Position numbers and translations under genes: made by a program. The notes below the pieces were generated by a model. The model was not told the DNA's origin. It worked only from the letters and a program-made list of their open reading frames with translations, and searched no databases. A DNA stretch of 34,837 bases from an uncultured Bacilli bacterium (GTDB taxonomy: Bacteria > Bacillota_I > Bacilli_A > RF39 > UBA660). The stretch lies in the NCBI GenBank assembly GCA_910587325.1, contig CAJUKB010000015.1, positions 1-34,837 of the forward strand. The letters run 5' to 3'. Below, piece by piece: positions 8,150 to 15,786 of the stretch. Each line of letters begins with the position of its first letter. Positions within the stretch are counted from its first letter, which is position 1.

Positions 8150-8175
8150 CAAAAAAAAGGCCTTAAGGCTTTTCT
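8150..8175. terminator. Bidirectional terminator between convergent genes
   Basis: AAAAGGCC-TTAA-GGCTTTT (8155-8173) is a short GC stem flanked by A-run and T-run, so it works on both strands. It separates the membrane protein gene from the convergent 104-aa gene. Confidence 0.7.
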
Positions 8176-8489
8176 TATTTGATTCTATTTCTTTTAGGGC
8201 TACTATTATATATTTCTAAAGCCAATTTATATTCTTCTGGATATACTAGCATTAAATGAGGAAGTAAAGTTGCTATTTTTTCTAATTCCGATTTGCTCAC
8301 TCCTTCATAATTACAGTGCGTACAATTTATAAATAAATTTTTTACATCTTCTTTTAGGCATTCTAGAGAACTTTTTCCGGTAATTCTTTTTATCACTCTT
8401 TCTAAAATTTTTTGATAACTTAACCATTCTTGTATTTTTAAATCCGGATTTTCATTGTAACACTTGTTATTTTCCATAGGAATAAGCAT
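8175..8489 (-). CDS. Small hypothetical protein, 104 aa
   Basis: A mainly helical, charged small protein with three Cys (one CTHC pair, NCTHCNYEG) in its middle and a basic C-terminus (SSPKRNRIK). ATG at 8489 has GGTGG about 5 bases upstream; a second ATG four codons later is possible. The reading frame stays open upstream for at least 12 codons into the IS3 relic junction (EHRPSGGR before the Met), so an original N-terminus may have been cut off by the insertion. Function unknown. Confidence 0.55.
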   Translation of the reverse strand: MLIPMENNKCYNENPDLKIQEWLSYQKILERVIKRITGKSSLECLKEDVKNLFINCTHCNYEGVSKSELEKIATLLPHLMLVYPEEYKLALEIYNSSPKRNRIK

Positions 8490-8500
8490 TCTTCCACCAC

Positions 8501-9378
8501 TTGGGCGGTGTTCTTTATTATGAAAGTATCAATATTCTTTCCAAAGATTACAATTTACTTACCATTTGTAATGCTTTAAATGTTAATCGTTCTTCTTATC
8601 TTTATTGGCTAAATACAGGAATTTTTAACGAGAAAATAACTACTCAATTTTATTGTCAAATTATCCAAGTTTATGCTGACTCTAATGGTATTTATGGTTC
8701 TCCTAAAATTACTGCTATTTTAAATAAAAAAGGTATTGATTGCTCTATTTCTAAAGTTGCTAAAGCTATGCATTTACTTGGTATTAGAAGCATTGTTTCT
8801 AAAAAATTTCCTCATAGAAAATCTACTCTTACTAATGAAGAAAAATCTTTGATTGTTAATCTTATTAAGGATTTAGATATTGTAAAAATTAATCAAGTTT
8901 GGACTACTGATGTAACTTACATTCCAACTATTAATGAAGGTACTTTCTATTTAATTTCTTATATTGACTATTTTTCTAAAAAGGTTGTTGCTTGGGGTTT
9001 GTATGAAGATCAAAAAACAGATAAGTTGATGCTACTCTTAAAGTTGCAATTGAAAAAAGAAAACCTTTACTAGGTCTTGTTTGTCATTCTGATAAAGGTT
9101 CTCAAATGCGCTCTAAATTATATAGAGATTTCTTTAAGTCTCAACATTTTGTTTTTAGTTATACCTCTTTAAATCATTCTTGTGATGAAAATGCTGCTCA
9201 AGAATCATTTCATGCTTCTTTAAAAAAGGAAAAGTTATATCAAATGAAACTATATACTTTTGAAGATGCTTATAAGGCTATTTTTGACTATATCGAAGGG
9301 TTTTATAATCCTCTTAGAGTTCATTCTTCTTTAGGGTATTTATCACCTATTGAGCTTGAAAATTTAATTCAAAATTAA
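8501..9378 (+). pseudogene. IS3-family transposase OrfB, frameshifted
   Basis: DDE integrase-type transposase. The first part (8501-9073) holds the HTH-like ICNALNVNRSSYLYW, YGSPKITAIL and the first catalytic Asp in WTTDVTYI (about residue 137). Near 9028 one base is missing (TTGATGCT): restoring the frame gives ATLKVAIEKRKPLLGLVCHS, which leads into the second Asp (HSDKGSQM) and the catalytic Glu (NAAQESFH), ending PLRVHSSLGYLSPIELE. All three acidic residues remain, so the decay is recent. Programmed shifting at this place is not usual for the family. Confidence 0.8.
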
Positions 9379-9421
9379 TATATACCCTCTATTATTTTTG
9401 TCTAAATTATTGACAAAGTCC
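8501..9421 (+). mobile_element. IS3-family (IS150-like) insertion sequence relic
   Basis: Contains only the OrfB part. OrfA and the left terminal repeat are missing, while the right end survives as TTTTTGTCTAAATTATTGAC followed by AAAGTCCC near 9421, a sequence typical of IS3 right ends. The right end lies inside the cysteine-cluster gene 9402-9584. The left boundary is uncertain, around 8490-8515, where the neighbouring minus-strand gene begins. Confidence 0.7.
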
Positions 9422-9584
9422 CAATAAGCAAAGTGAAAACTATCGAAATATTACCTTCTAATATCTTTTCTACTAAACCATTTGTAGATAAATCTGTAAA
9501 GTCATTTGGTAAATAATCACAACCACATTTTTTACAACACTTTCCACCACATTGTTTGCAAAGACTCTCATTTTCATAATACAT
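9402..9584 (-). pseudogene. Cysteine-cluster (YkgJ-like) protein, truncated by IS3
   Basis: The N-terminus reads MYYENESLCKQCGGKCCKKC followed by GCDYLPNDF, a cluster of eight Cys like the zinc/iron-chelating YkgJ-type family, whose members are normally much longer. After about residue 49 (GNISIVF) the frame runs into the IS3 right end and stops within it. GAGGAG lies 8 bases before the ATG, so transcription and translation signals are intact. The C-terminal part is not seen on the other side of the IS relic, so a deletion accompanied or followed the insertion. Confidence 0.65.
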
Positions 9585-9630
9585 ATCTTTATCTCCTCTT
9601 TTCTTAAATTGTTATTCTAGCAAACGCACA

Positions 9631-9662
9631 CAAAAAAAGCAAAGTTTTTTACTTTGTCTTTT
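9631..9662 (-). terminator. Terminator of the NfeD-SPFH operon
   Basis: On the minus strand AAAGACAAAG and CTTTGCTTT flank a TAAAAAA loop, followed by a seven-T run. The stem has one A/C mismatch and overlaps the stop codon of the SPFH gene. Confidence 0.6.
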
Positions 9663-10542
9663 TATCTGATATCATTTCTTTAATTGTTGTGCCAATCGTT
9701 GCAATTGATTGAAGTTCGCTTGGAACAATAATCTTAGTGGATTGTCCGTCAGCAACTTTTGCTAAAGCTTCATAACTTTTTAAAGTTAATACAGATGAAT
9801 CTGCTTTCGCGTCTTTCAAAAGTTTAATTCCTTCTGCTTCAGCATTCTTAATTTTTAACATTGCTTCAGCTTCCCCTTCTGCACGCTTAATTTGTGATTC
9901 TTTATCAGCTTCTGCTCTTAAAATTGCACTTTCTTTTTCCCCTTCAGCAATTAAAATACTTGATTTCTTTTCTCCTTCTGCTTGAAGAATTTTTTCACGT
10001 CTTTCACGTTCAGCACGCATCTGTTTTTCCATCGCTTCTTGAATATCTTTTGGAGGTAAAATATTTTTTACTTCCACACGATTTACTTTAATTCCCCATG
10101 GATCAGTCGCTTCATCTAGAATAGCACGCATTTTAGAATTAATAATATCTCTTGAAGTTAACGTTTGGTCTAACTCTAGTTCTCCAATAATATTACGTAA
10201 TGTAGTAGCCGTTAAGTTTTCTATTGCACTAATCGGATACTCTACTCCATACGTATAAAGTTTTGCATCTGTTATTTGAAAATAAACAACAGTATCAATT
10301 TGCATGGTAACATTATCTTTCGTAATAACAGGCTGTGGGGCAAAATCTTTCACAATTTCCTTTAAAGTTACAACATTAGATACACGATCTACAAATGGAA
10401 TTTTTACATGTAGTCCATTTTTCCATGTTGCATAATAAGAACCTAATCTTTCTATAACATAACTCTTCGCTTGCGGTACCACCTTGATGTTTGGAATAAC
10501 AATTAATATAACAATAATTAAAATAGCAATTAAAAATGGCAT
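9649..10542 (-). CDS. SPFH/Band 7 membrane protein (stomatin/QmcA-like)
   Basis: A membrane scaffold protein of the flotillin/stomatin class that organises membrane microdomains and often works with NfeD proteins. One N-terminal membrane helix (residues 2-20, FLIAILIIVILIVI) is followed by the Band 7 domain (about 21-180; VIERLGSYYATWKNGLH, VTMQIDTVVYFQI) and an Ala/Glu-rich coiled coil (about 165-245; repeated AEGEKxSxIL units) that drives oligomerisation. The start lies 2 bases after the nfeD stop, so the two are translationally linked. Length 297 aa is normal. Confidence 0.93.
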   Translation of the reverse strand: MPFLIAILIIVILIVIPNIKVVPQAKSYVIERLGSYYATWKNGLHVKIPFVDRVSNVVTLKEIVKDFAPQPVITKDNVTMQIDTVVYFQITDAKLYTYGVEYPISAIENLTATTLRNIIGELELDQTLTSRDIINSKMRAILDEATDPWGIKVNRVEVKNILPPKDIQEAMEKQMRAERERREKILQAEGEKKSSILIAEGEKESAILRAEADKESQIKRAEGEAEAMLKIKNAEAEGIKLLKDAKADSSVLTLKSYEALAKVADGQSTKIIVPSELQSIATIGTTIKEMISDKKTK

Positions 10543-10544
10543 TT

Positions 10545-10973
10545 TTACTTCTCCTTCTTTCTAACAATTAATTTTACGCCATCAATACTTTCGATAATGA
10601 CTTCTTCTCCTACTTCTAAGCTTTCTTTAGAAATAGCACTCCACTTTTTACCTTCGACTTTTACTTCGCCTACATCATTTTTGCTTAGGGGTTCTGTAAC
10701 AACTGCTGTACTACCGAGTATACGGTCTAAATTAGTCTTAGTATCTTCTCTTGATTTTATTAACTTCTCTAAGAATTTTCTAGTTGTTAATAAAAGCATG
10801 ATTCCTAGTATAACAAACACTGCAAATTGAACAAAAAAGTTATCATAAAATATAGAAATAATTAATGATACGATTCCACTTGCAATAAACCAAATAGATA
10901 CTAAATTTACAGTACTAACTTCTGCAACAATCAATATGAATATAATAATTAACCAAAGTATCCATAACTCCAT
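10545..10973 (-). CDS. NfeD-family membrane protein (YbbJ-like)
   Basis: Partner of the SPFH protein encoded immediately downstream. Three hydrophobic segments fill residues 3-20, 24-42 and 46-63, and a soluble OB-fold domain follows (about 85-142; LGSTAVVTEPLSKNDVGEV, GEEVIIESIDGVKLIV). At 142 aa it is the short NfeD type, without the ClpP-like serine protease domain of long members. It is the first gene of the two-gene operon, with GAGGTGA before the ATG. Confidence 0.9.
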   Translation of the reverse strand: MELWILWLIIIFILIVAEVSTVNLVSIWFIASGIVSLIISIFYDNFFVQFAVFVILGIMLLLTTRKFLEKLIKSREDTKTNLDRILGSTAVVTEPLSKNDVGEVKVEGKKWSAISKESLEVGEEVIIESIDGVKLIVRKKEK

Positions 10974-10996
10974 AATTTCACCTCTTCTTAAAACTT

Positions 10997-11025
10997 ACTA
11001 TACTATCATTTTATGTAATTTACAA
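10997..11025 (-). promoter_or_regulatory. Promoter of the NfeD-SPFH operon
   Basis: Minus strand TTGTAA (11025-11020), 17 bases, TATAGT (11002-10997), about 24 bases before the NfeD start. Confidence 0.6.
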
Positions 11026-11321
11026 GTATTTAGAAGAAAGTTTAATCTAATTGCAAGCCATTTCATTTTATATATTCTAAAACTATCTTTTTAATACTTG
11101 TAATTTAACTATAAAAGCCTTTATTTATAGACTTATGCAAAAGTTTTCGATACCAGTTTACTACCAATTTACTACTTTTGAAAGTAAAAATATAAGAAAT
11201 TATAAAAATATATGTGGATATCTTTCTAAAATAAAAATGTCATAAACACTTAGAAATAAAGGTTATAACGACATTTAAGAACATATAAAAAGTTACTTAA
11301 AAATATATAGTATTTTTGAAT
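11026..11321. other. AT-rich intergenic stretch with an 11-bp direct repeat
   Basis: No gene seen between the NfeD promoter and the ddl terminator. The only structure is a tandem pair CAGTTTACTAC / CAATTTACTAC at 11154-11164 and 11165-11175 with one mismatch. No ORF with a ribosome binding site and no T-run hairpin is visible. Confidence 0.4.
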
Positions 11322-11350
11322 TAAAAAAACATCTTTACAAAGACATTTTT
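11322..11350 (-). terminator. Probable terminator of the murF-ddl operon
   Basis: Minus strand ATGTCTTTGTAAAGATG followed by a seven-T run. The stem is AT-rich with G-U pairs and overlaps the ddl stop. Confidence 0.5.
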
Positions 11351-12531
11351 CCTTTGGACCCTTTAGAACCATTATAAGTACTAAGTACATTAGATTCAAA
11401 ACTTGATATTTTTTTCTTACTAATTTTATAATCTTTAATTGTTAAAGTAATAATAGTATCTAAAAGTTTTTCATAAGAAACATCTTTCGGTGTAAAGAAG
11501 AAGAAAGCAAGACAACCTGGAATGGTATTAGGTTCATTTACATACACTTGTTTTGTTTCTTTATTAATCAAAAAATCAAATCTTGTAATCCCTTTTAAAT
11601 TTAAAGCACGGAACGCTTTTTTAGATAACTCATAAATTTCTTGTTCCGTTTTTTTATCTAATTTGGCCGGAATCTTAAACCCGGAAGTTGCAACACTTCC
11701 ACTCATCTTTTTAGAAGGGCCTTTCTTTCCTCCACCATTTAAATATTTATCTTCAAAAGTTAAGAATTCATTATCAGTAATCATTTCTCCAATAAGACTT
11801 GTTTCCATAATTTCATGATTGCCATAAACAGCGCAATCAACTTCTAGCAAATTTTCAATCGTTTCTTCTACAATCACTTTTTCATCATAACTAAATGCTT
11901 CCTCTAAAGCACTTTCTATATCTCTTGCTTTTTTTACATAATTGATTCCAATACTGCTTCCAAGACGAGCAGGCTTCACAATTACGGGATATCCTAGTTT
12001 ATTAATTTTAGATAAAATCTCTTCCTTTTTTGTTGCATATTCTGATTCATAAAACCAAACATAGTTAGCAACAGGAATTCCTTCCATTTGCATCACTTGT
12101 TTTTGTACGACTTTGTCTTGTCCAATAGATGCCCCTAACATGTCACTTCCTACATATGGAATACCTAAAGTATCTAAATACCCTGCTAAAGAACCATCTT
12201 CTACTCCTTTTCCATGCACAATAGGGAATGCTACATCTATGGTATTGACTACTTTATTAAAGAATCCTTTTGTTTTTAAAAGAACAAATTCATTTTCTTT
12301 TTTCGTTAAGCAAACCTTTGGTAAAGTATTTTTTAAATTTTCCATATCTTTATAAGTTTCCATTTTCCTTAAAGATTCATCTGTATACCAATTTCTTTCT
12401 TTATCAATATAAATAGGAACCACTTCATACTTTTCTTTATTAATATATTCCATAGCTTGAACTGCTGTAATAATACTAACTTCATGTTCAACCGAGTCTC
12501 CTCCAAATATTACACCTACTTTAATTTTCAT
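11335..12531 (-). CDS. ddl: D-alanine--D-alanine ligase
   Basis: ATP-dependent ligase that makes the D-Ala-D-Ala dipeptide for peptidoglycan. The start is ATG 12531, eight bases after GAGGAG; the open frame extends back to an in-frame TTG inside the SD. Length 398 aa. Visible family signatures: the N-terminal VIFGGDSVEHEVS, PIVHGKGVEDGSLAGYLD, the ATP-grasp segment GYPVIVKPARLGSSIGI, and the C-terminal NEPNTIPGCLAFFFF. It lies directly downstream of murF, whose stop overlaps the SD, so the product and user of D-Ala-D-Ala are made together. Confidence 0.96.
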   Translation of the reverse strand: MKIKVGVIFGGDSVEHEVSIITAVQAMEYINKEKYEVVPIYIDKERNWYTDESLRKMETYKDMENLKNTLPKVCLTKKENEFVLLKTKGFFNKVVNTIDVAFPIVHGKGVEDGSLAGYLDTLGIPYVGSDMLGASIGQDKVVQKQVMQMEGIPVANYVWFYESEYATKKEEILSKINKLGYPVIVKPARLGSSIGINYVKKARDIESALEEAFSYDEKVIVEETIENLLEVDCAVYGNHEIMETSLIGEMITDNEFLTFEDKYLNGGGKKGPSKKMSGSVATSGFKIPAKLDKKTEQEIYELSKKAFRALNLKGITRFDFLINKETKQVYVNEPNTIPGCLAFFFFTPKDVSYEKLLDTIITLTIKDYKISKKKISSFESNVLSTYNGSKGSKGKMSL

Positions 12532-12542
12532 AAATTCACTCC

Positions 12543-14132
12543 TCAACTTTCATTAAATGCATCTGGTAAATCACTTTGTAATAAAATATATGCATCTTTC
12601 TCTTTTATTTGTTGCATATAAGAAAACGCTTCCCCTATATCATTAAATACGATGATATCTTTTTTCTTAAATTTCTTTTCAAGTAATCCCTCTTGAATTG
12701 GTTTGGTTTGACGCTCTCCTATTAAAATGGCTATATCAACAACGCTTGCCATATAGTGCCCTAATTCTTTATTCAGTTTTTCGCTACTACTTCCAAGTTC
12801 AATCATACCTGATGAAATAACAATCTTTTTTCCTGGCATTAAATTTAAGACATCCAAAGCCATTTTTGCACCATCTGGATTTGCGTTATATGCATCATCA
12901 ATTAAATACATATCATAATATCTTTTCAATTGCAAGCGATGTTCCACTGGTTGCACTTTTTTGACACCTAATTTCAAATCATTTTCCGTTAACCCTAAAG
13001 CGCTCCCTAAAGCAATGGCAGCTAAGATATTGTAGATATTCGCTTTCCCAAGGAGCTTTGTTGTAAAAGTGACTACATCTTTCTTTCCTTTAAAATGACA
13101 ATCAAAACGAGTTCCTTCATTACTTAATTGAATATTCGTGGCATAAACATCACATTTTTTTACATTGTCAATTCCAATCCATATAATTTTACAATCATTT
13201 TCTAATTTATAACCAACTTGCTTTTCATCGTCCGCATTCAAAACACCAATGCCATCACTTGGCAAAGATTCTATAAGTTCAAACTTTGTCTTTGTTATAT
13301 TTTCAATTGAACCAAATGTTTCTAAATGCGCAACACCTATTTTGGTAAGAATCCCGTATTTCGGATGTACTAAATCACAAAGTTCTTTAATTTCTTTTGT
13401 TTTACAAGCTCCCATCTCCGCAATAAAATAATCATTAAATTTATCTAAGTATTCGTTAATCGTTATCATTAAACCTGTTGGAGTATTGTAATTCTTAGGA
13501 GTTGGCATGACATTATATTTGATACTTAAAACATCATTTAAAATATTTTTACTACTTGTTTTTCCATAACTTCCGGTAATTCCAATAACATCCAAATGGT
13601 TAAAATTTTTTAACTTTGTTTGGGCTTTATGACGAAAATATTGGTTCACAGACTTTTCAATTGGGGTATTTAAAAAATTGGCAAATACCACCATTAAATT
13701 ATTAAGATACATAAAAATCGCTAATAAAAATAGAGATAGGATGAAACGTTTATTTGTAAGAAAAAGAAGAATCATAATGATCATTATATACAAAATAGTA
13801 GTTGTAAAATAAAGTCTCTTAATTCTGCCTGTCCAATTTAGGGGGACCTTTTTTTGTTCCGTTTTACTTTTATATAACAACTTAGCAAGGATTATAAAAT
13901 AAATCGTGTTAAAAAGAATTCCTAACAAGGCATTATCTAAAAAGAAAAAAATAGGCAATAAAAGAAAAACCAATTCAAGATTTAAATAATTCTTTCTAAA
14001 ATTGCTTTTAATCCATTTTAAATATTTATTCCCCCGATTGTATCTATTTTGCTGTAACATATGTAAGGACTTTTTAGTTTTCACAAAAAAATAAACCACA
14101 TACATTACGATGGACAATAAAAAAATTTTCAT
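12543..14132 (-). CDS. murF: MurF-type UDP-MurNAc-tripeptide--D-Ala-D-Ala ligase with N-terminal membrane domain
   Basis: Adds D-Ala-D-Ala to UDP-MurNAc-tripeptide, the last cytoplasmic precursor step. The Mur ligase core starts near residue 180: P-loop GITGSYGKT (184-192), YNTPTGLMITINEYL, the central ATP-binding AEMGACKTKEI, and the substrate-domain signature DDAYNANPDGAKMAL. Unusually, about 155 residues in front hold four hydrophobic segments (1-17, 52-83, 107-125, 129-153), giving a membrane-anchored enzyme of 529 aa against about 450 for ordinary MurF. Order hydrolase-murF-ddl in one operon supports MurF over another Mur ligase. Confidence 0.88.
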   Translation of the reverse strand: MKIFLLSIVMYVVYFFVKTKKSLHMLQQNRYNRGNKYLKWIKSNFRKNYLNLELVFLLLPIFFFLDNALLGILFNTIYFIILAKLLYKSKTEQKKVPLNWTGRIKRLYFTTTILYIMIIMILLFLTNKRFILSLFLLAIFMYLNNLMVVFANFLNTPIEKSVNQYFRHKAQTKLKNFNHLDVIGITGSYGKTSSKNILNDVLSIKYNVMPTPKNYNTPTGLMITINEYLDKFNDYFIAEMGACKTKEIKELCDLVHPKYGILTKIGVAHLETFGSIENITKTKFELIESLPSDGIGVLNADDEKQVGYKLENDCKIIWIGIDNVKKCDVYATNIQLSNEGTRFDCHFKGKKDVVTFTTKLLGKANIYNILAAIALGSALGLTENDLKLGVKKVQPVEHRLQLKRYYDMYLIDDAYNANPDGAKMALDVLNLMPGKKIVISSGMIELGSSSEKLNKELGHYMASVVDIAILIGERQTKPIQEGLLEKKFKKKDIIVFNDIGEAFSYMQQIKEKDAYILLQSDLPDAFNES

Positions 14133-14146
14133 ATACTTCCTCTTCT

Positions 14147-14875
14147 CTAAATAATAAAAGATTTCATTACCTGAATCGTTTTATGTAAATCTTCTAAATA
14201 GGCATAATGTGTTCGACCAGGATATTCAATAACCGCAGAATTTTCTATTAATTTTTCAATCTCATAAGCATCTTGTAAAGGAACTGCAGTATCATTTGTT
14301 CCCCAAATGATTAATGTGGGACAAGTAATACGTTTACAATTTTCACTCACATCTGTGTTAATGTGTTTAACTAAAATAGCACGCATTTTAGGACTTGCAT
14401 TTTTATAATCGATAGAACCCATATTTTTTTTCATTTTATTAGCAATATTTTTTAACAAAGGCATTTTGGCAAGTGTTTTTAAAACACGTACTTTAAAGGA
14501 CACTCTTGGAATAGCAACTTTATAAGGACTTGCAAGTAAAATAAGTTTTTCGCATTTGTATTTTGAAGCATATACAATAGATACTTTCCCCCCAAAAGAA
14601 TGACCTACTAAAATAGGAGAATTGATTTTTAATTTTTCAAGTAAAGCATGTACCATATCCGCATAATCTTCTAAACTCCAAGCGCTCTTCGGCTCCCCAG
14701 ATTTTCCAAATCCAGGCAAATCTAGTATTAGAGTATCGACATTTTCTTGAAATGGTTTTGCAATTGGTTCCATCATTTCTATATTTTGACCCCAACCATG
14801 TAAATAAACGATTTGTTTGTCATAATTGTTATTGGTGTACGTATAGTGAATACTGATATCTTTATAATGGAACAT
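14147..14875 (-). CDS. Alpha/beta hydrolase, 242 aa
   Basis: A serine hydrolase with a complete triad: nucleophile Ser93 in VGHSFGG, Asp195 in WGTNDTAVP and His223 in GRTHYAYLE. HGWGQN at 26-31 gives the oxyanion hole. No signal peptide, so cytoplasmic. AGGAGG lies 8 bases before ATG and the gene leads the hydrolase-murF-ddl operon, with 14 bases to murF. The substrate cannot be read from sequence; co-transcription with wall genes suggests a role near the envelope but does not prove it. Confidence 0.88.
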   Translation of the reverse strand: MFHYKDISIHYTYTNNNYDKQIVYLHGWGQNIEMMEPIAKPFQENVDTLILDLPGFGKSGEPKSAWSLEDYADMVHALLEKLKINSPILVGHSFGGKVSIVYASKYKCEKLILLASPYKVAIPRVSFKVRVLKTLAKMPLLKNIANKMKKNMGSIDYKNASPKMRAILVKHINTDVSENCKRITCPTLIIWGTNDTAVPLQDAYEIEKLIENSAVIEYPGRTHYAYLEDLHKTIQVMKSFII

Positions 14876-14914
14876 AGCAAAAACCTCCTAATATTTACAC
14901 GTTACTTCTTAGTT

Positions 14915-14943
14915 ATTATACCACATTTTTTTATCTTAACCAA
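14915..14943 (-). promoter_or_regulatory. Promoter of the hydrolase-murF-ddl operon
   Basis: Minus strand TTGGTT (14943-14938), 17 bases, TATAAT (14920-14915), with TGG before the -10 (extended -10 type). Confidence 0.7.
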
Positions 14944-15017
14944 CGGATTCTATTCTAAACTTTTGTACCTTATTCAAATATATGAAATACCTAGTGTCTT
15001 TATTTTCGAAATAGTTC

Positions 15018-15497
15018 TTAATTCCTTTTTTTACTGAATATGTTTTTTAAAACTCTAACTAAGTTTAATTCGGGTTGGGCTCTTTCTTTAATTACATATT
15101 CTTCTTTTATATGCTTCCCATTTTGATAACTTAAATTAATTCCTATAAAATTTTTTTTCATTAAACTTCTATAGGTTTCTCCTCTATCTATTCTTTTATT
15201 ATAAAGATTAAATAGATATCCTTCATTTCGAGTATTGGTATAACCTTTAGAGTTAGCATTCATTGCTAAGTTTACATACAAAATCTGAATTTGAATGTAA
15301 ATATTCACTACTCTTTTTTTAGATTTCACATTAATAGAAGTAAGTTTACTTTTTAATATCGTAATTTCTTCTACTTCCTCTTTTAAAATACTTTCTATGA
15401 TTTTCTTTAAGATATTTTTATGTCTTGTCATAATGATTTTAAAAACAATATCATTTCTTGCTGTATAAAATATTTTCCTATTTTTGCTCTCTCCTTG
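15018..15497 (-). pseudogene. Rpn/PD-(D/E)XK nuclease-family transposase remnant
   Basis: The readable frame gives ARNDIVFKIIMTRHKNILKK, then a segment through EEITILKSKLTSINVKSKKR, VVNIYIQ, YTNTRNEGYLFNLYN and RGETYRSLMKKNFIGINL, a pattern typical of the Rpn-like nuclease family. The frame is open to 15497 but has no start codon there; the first Met (15431) lies inside the conserved part. The catalytic block looks dead: VNIYIQ has Asn where family members usually have Asp, and LAMN has Ala where Glu is expected. The C-terminus (ERAQPELNL onward) departs from the family. Decayed copy. Confidence 0.65.
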
Positions 15498-15529
15498 CTA
15501 CAAACTTTCTTTACTTTTTCCCATAGATT

Positions 15530-15604
15530 TTAATCAAATATGATTAACAAAAAAAGCAATAATATTAGAATATCTTTTTTATCGTATTTATCTACTTTTT
15601 TCAT
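15530..15604 (-). CDS. Possible 24-aa hydrophobic peptide
   Basis: ATG at 15604, with AAGGAG 11 bases upstream, encodes MKKVDKYDKKDI followed by LILLLFLLIIFD and TAA. A TTGCAC-17-TATAGT promoter-like pair lies upstream near 15685-15655. A second short frame in that promoter region (WGFALVFMLLYSYF core, no SD) also looks like a membrane segment. These may be leftovers of a phage-type small membrane protein, or a small toxin. No antisense promoter is evident. Coding status uncertain. Confidence 0.3.
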   Translation of the reverse strand: MKKVDKYDKKDILILLLFLLIIFD

Positions 15605-15757
15605 ACACCACTTTTCTCCTTGTTTGGATTTTAAGTAGCAAACACCAAATTTTTGTCTTTTGCAAAGTAACTATATAACAACATAAATACAAGTGCAAAT
15701 CCCCAATTTGCTAAATCCACACGAATTTAAATAAAATTTGTAAAATTTTAAAGAAGA

Positions 15758-15786
15758 AAAAAGCAATCTTTATTCGGTTGCTTTTT
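15758..15786 (-). terminator. Terminator of ileS
   Basis: An 11-bp stem with one G-U pair: AAAAAGCAACC and GATTGCTTTTT around a seven-base loop that contains the ileS stop codon, followed by T residues. Confidence 0.75.

Noticed and set aside
11154..11175. 11-bp tandem repeat as an integrase or CRISPR remnant
   Set aside because: Only two units, one mismatch, no neighbouring gene or motif; too little to support a role.
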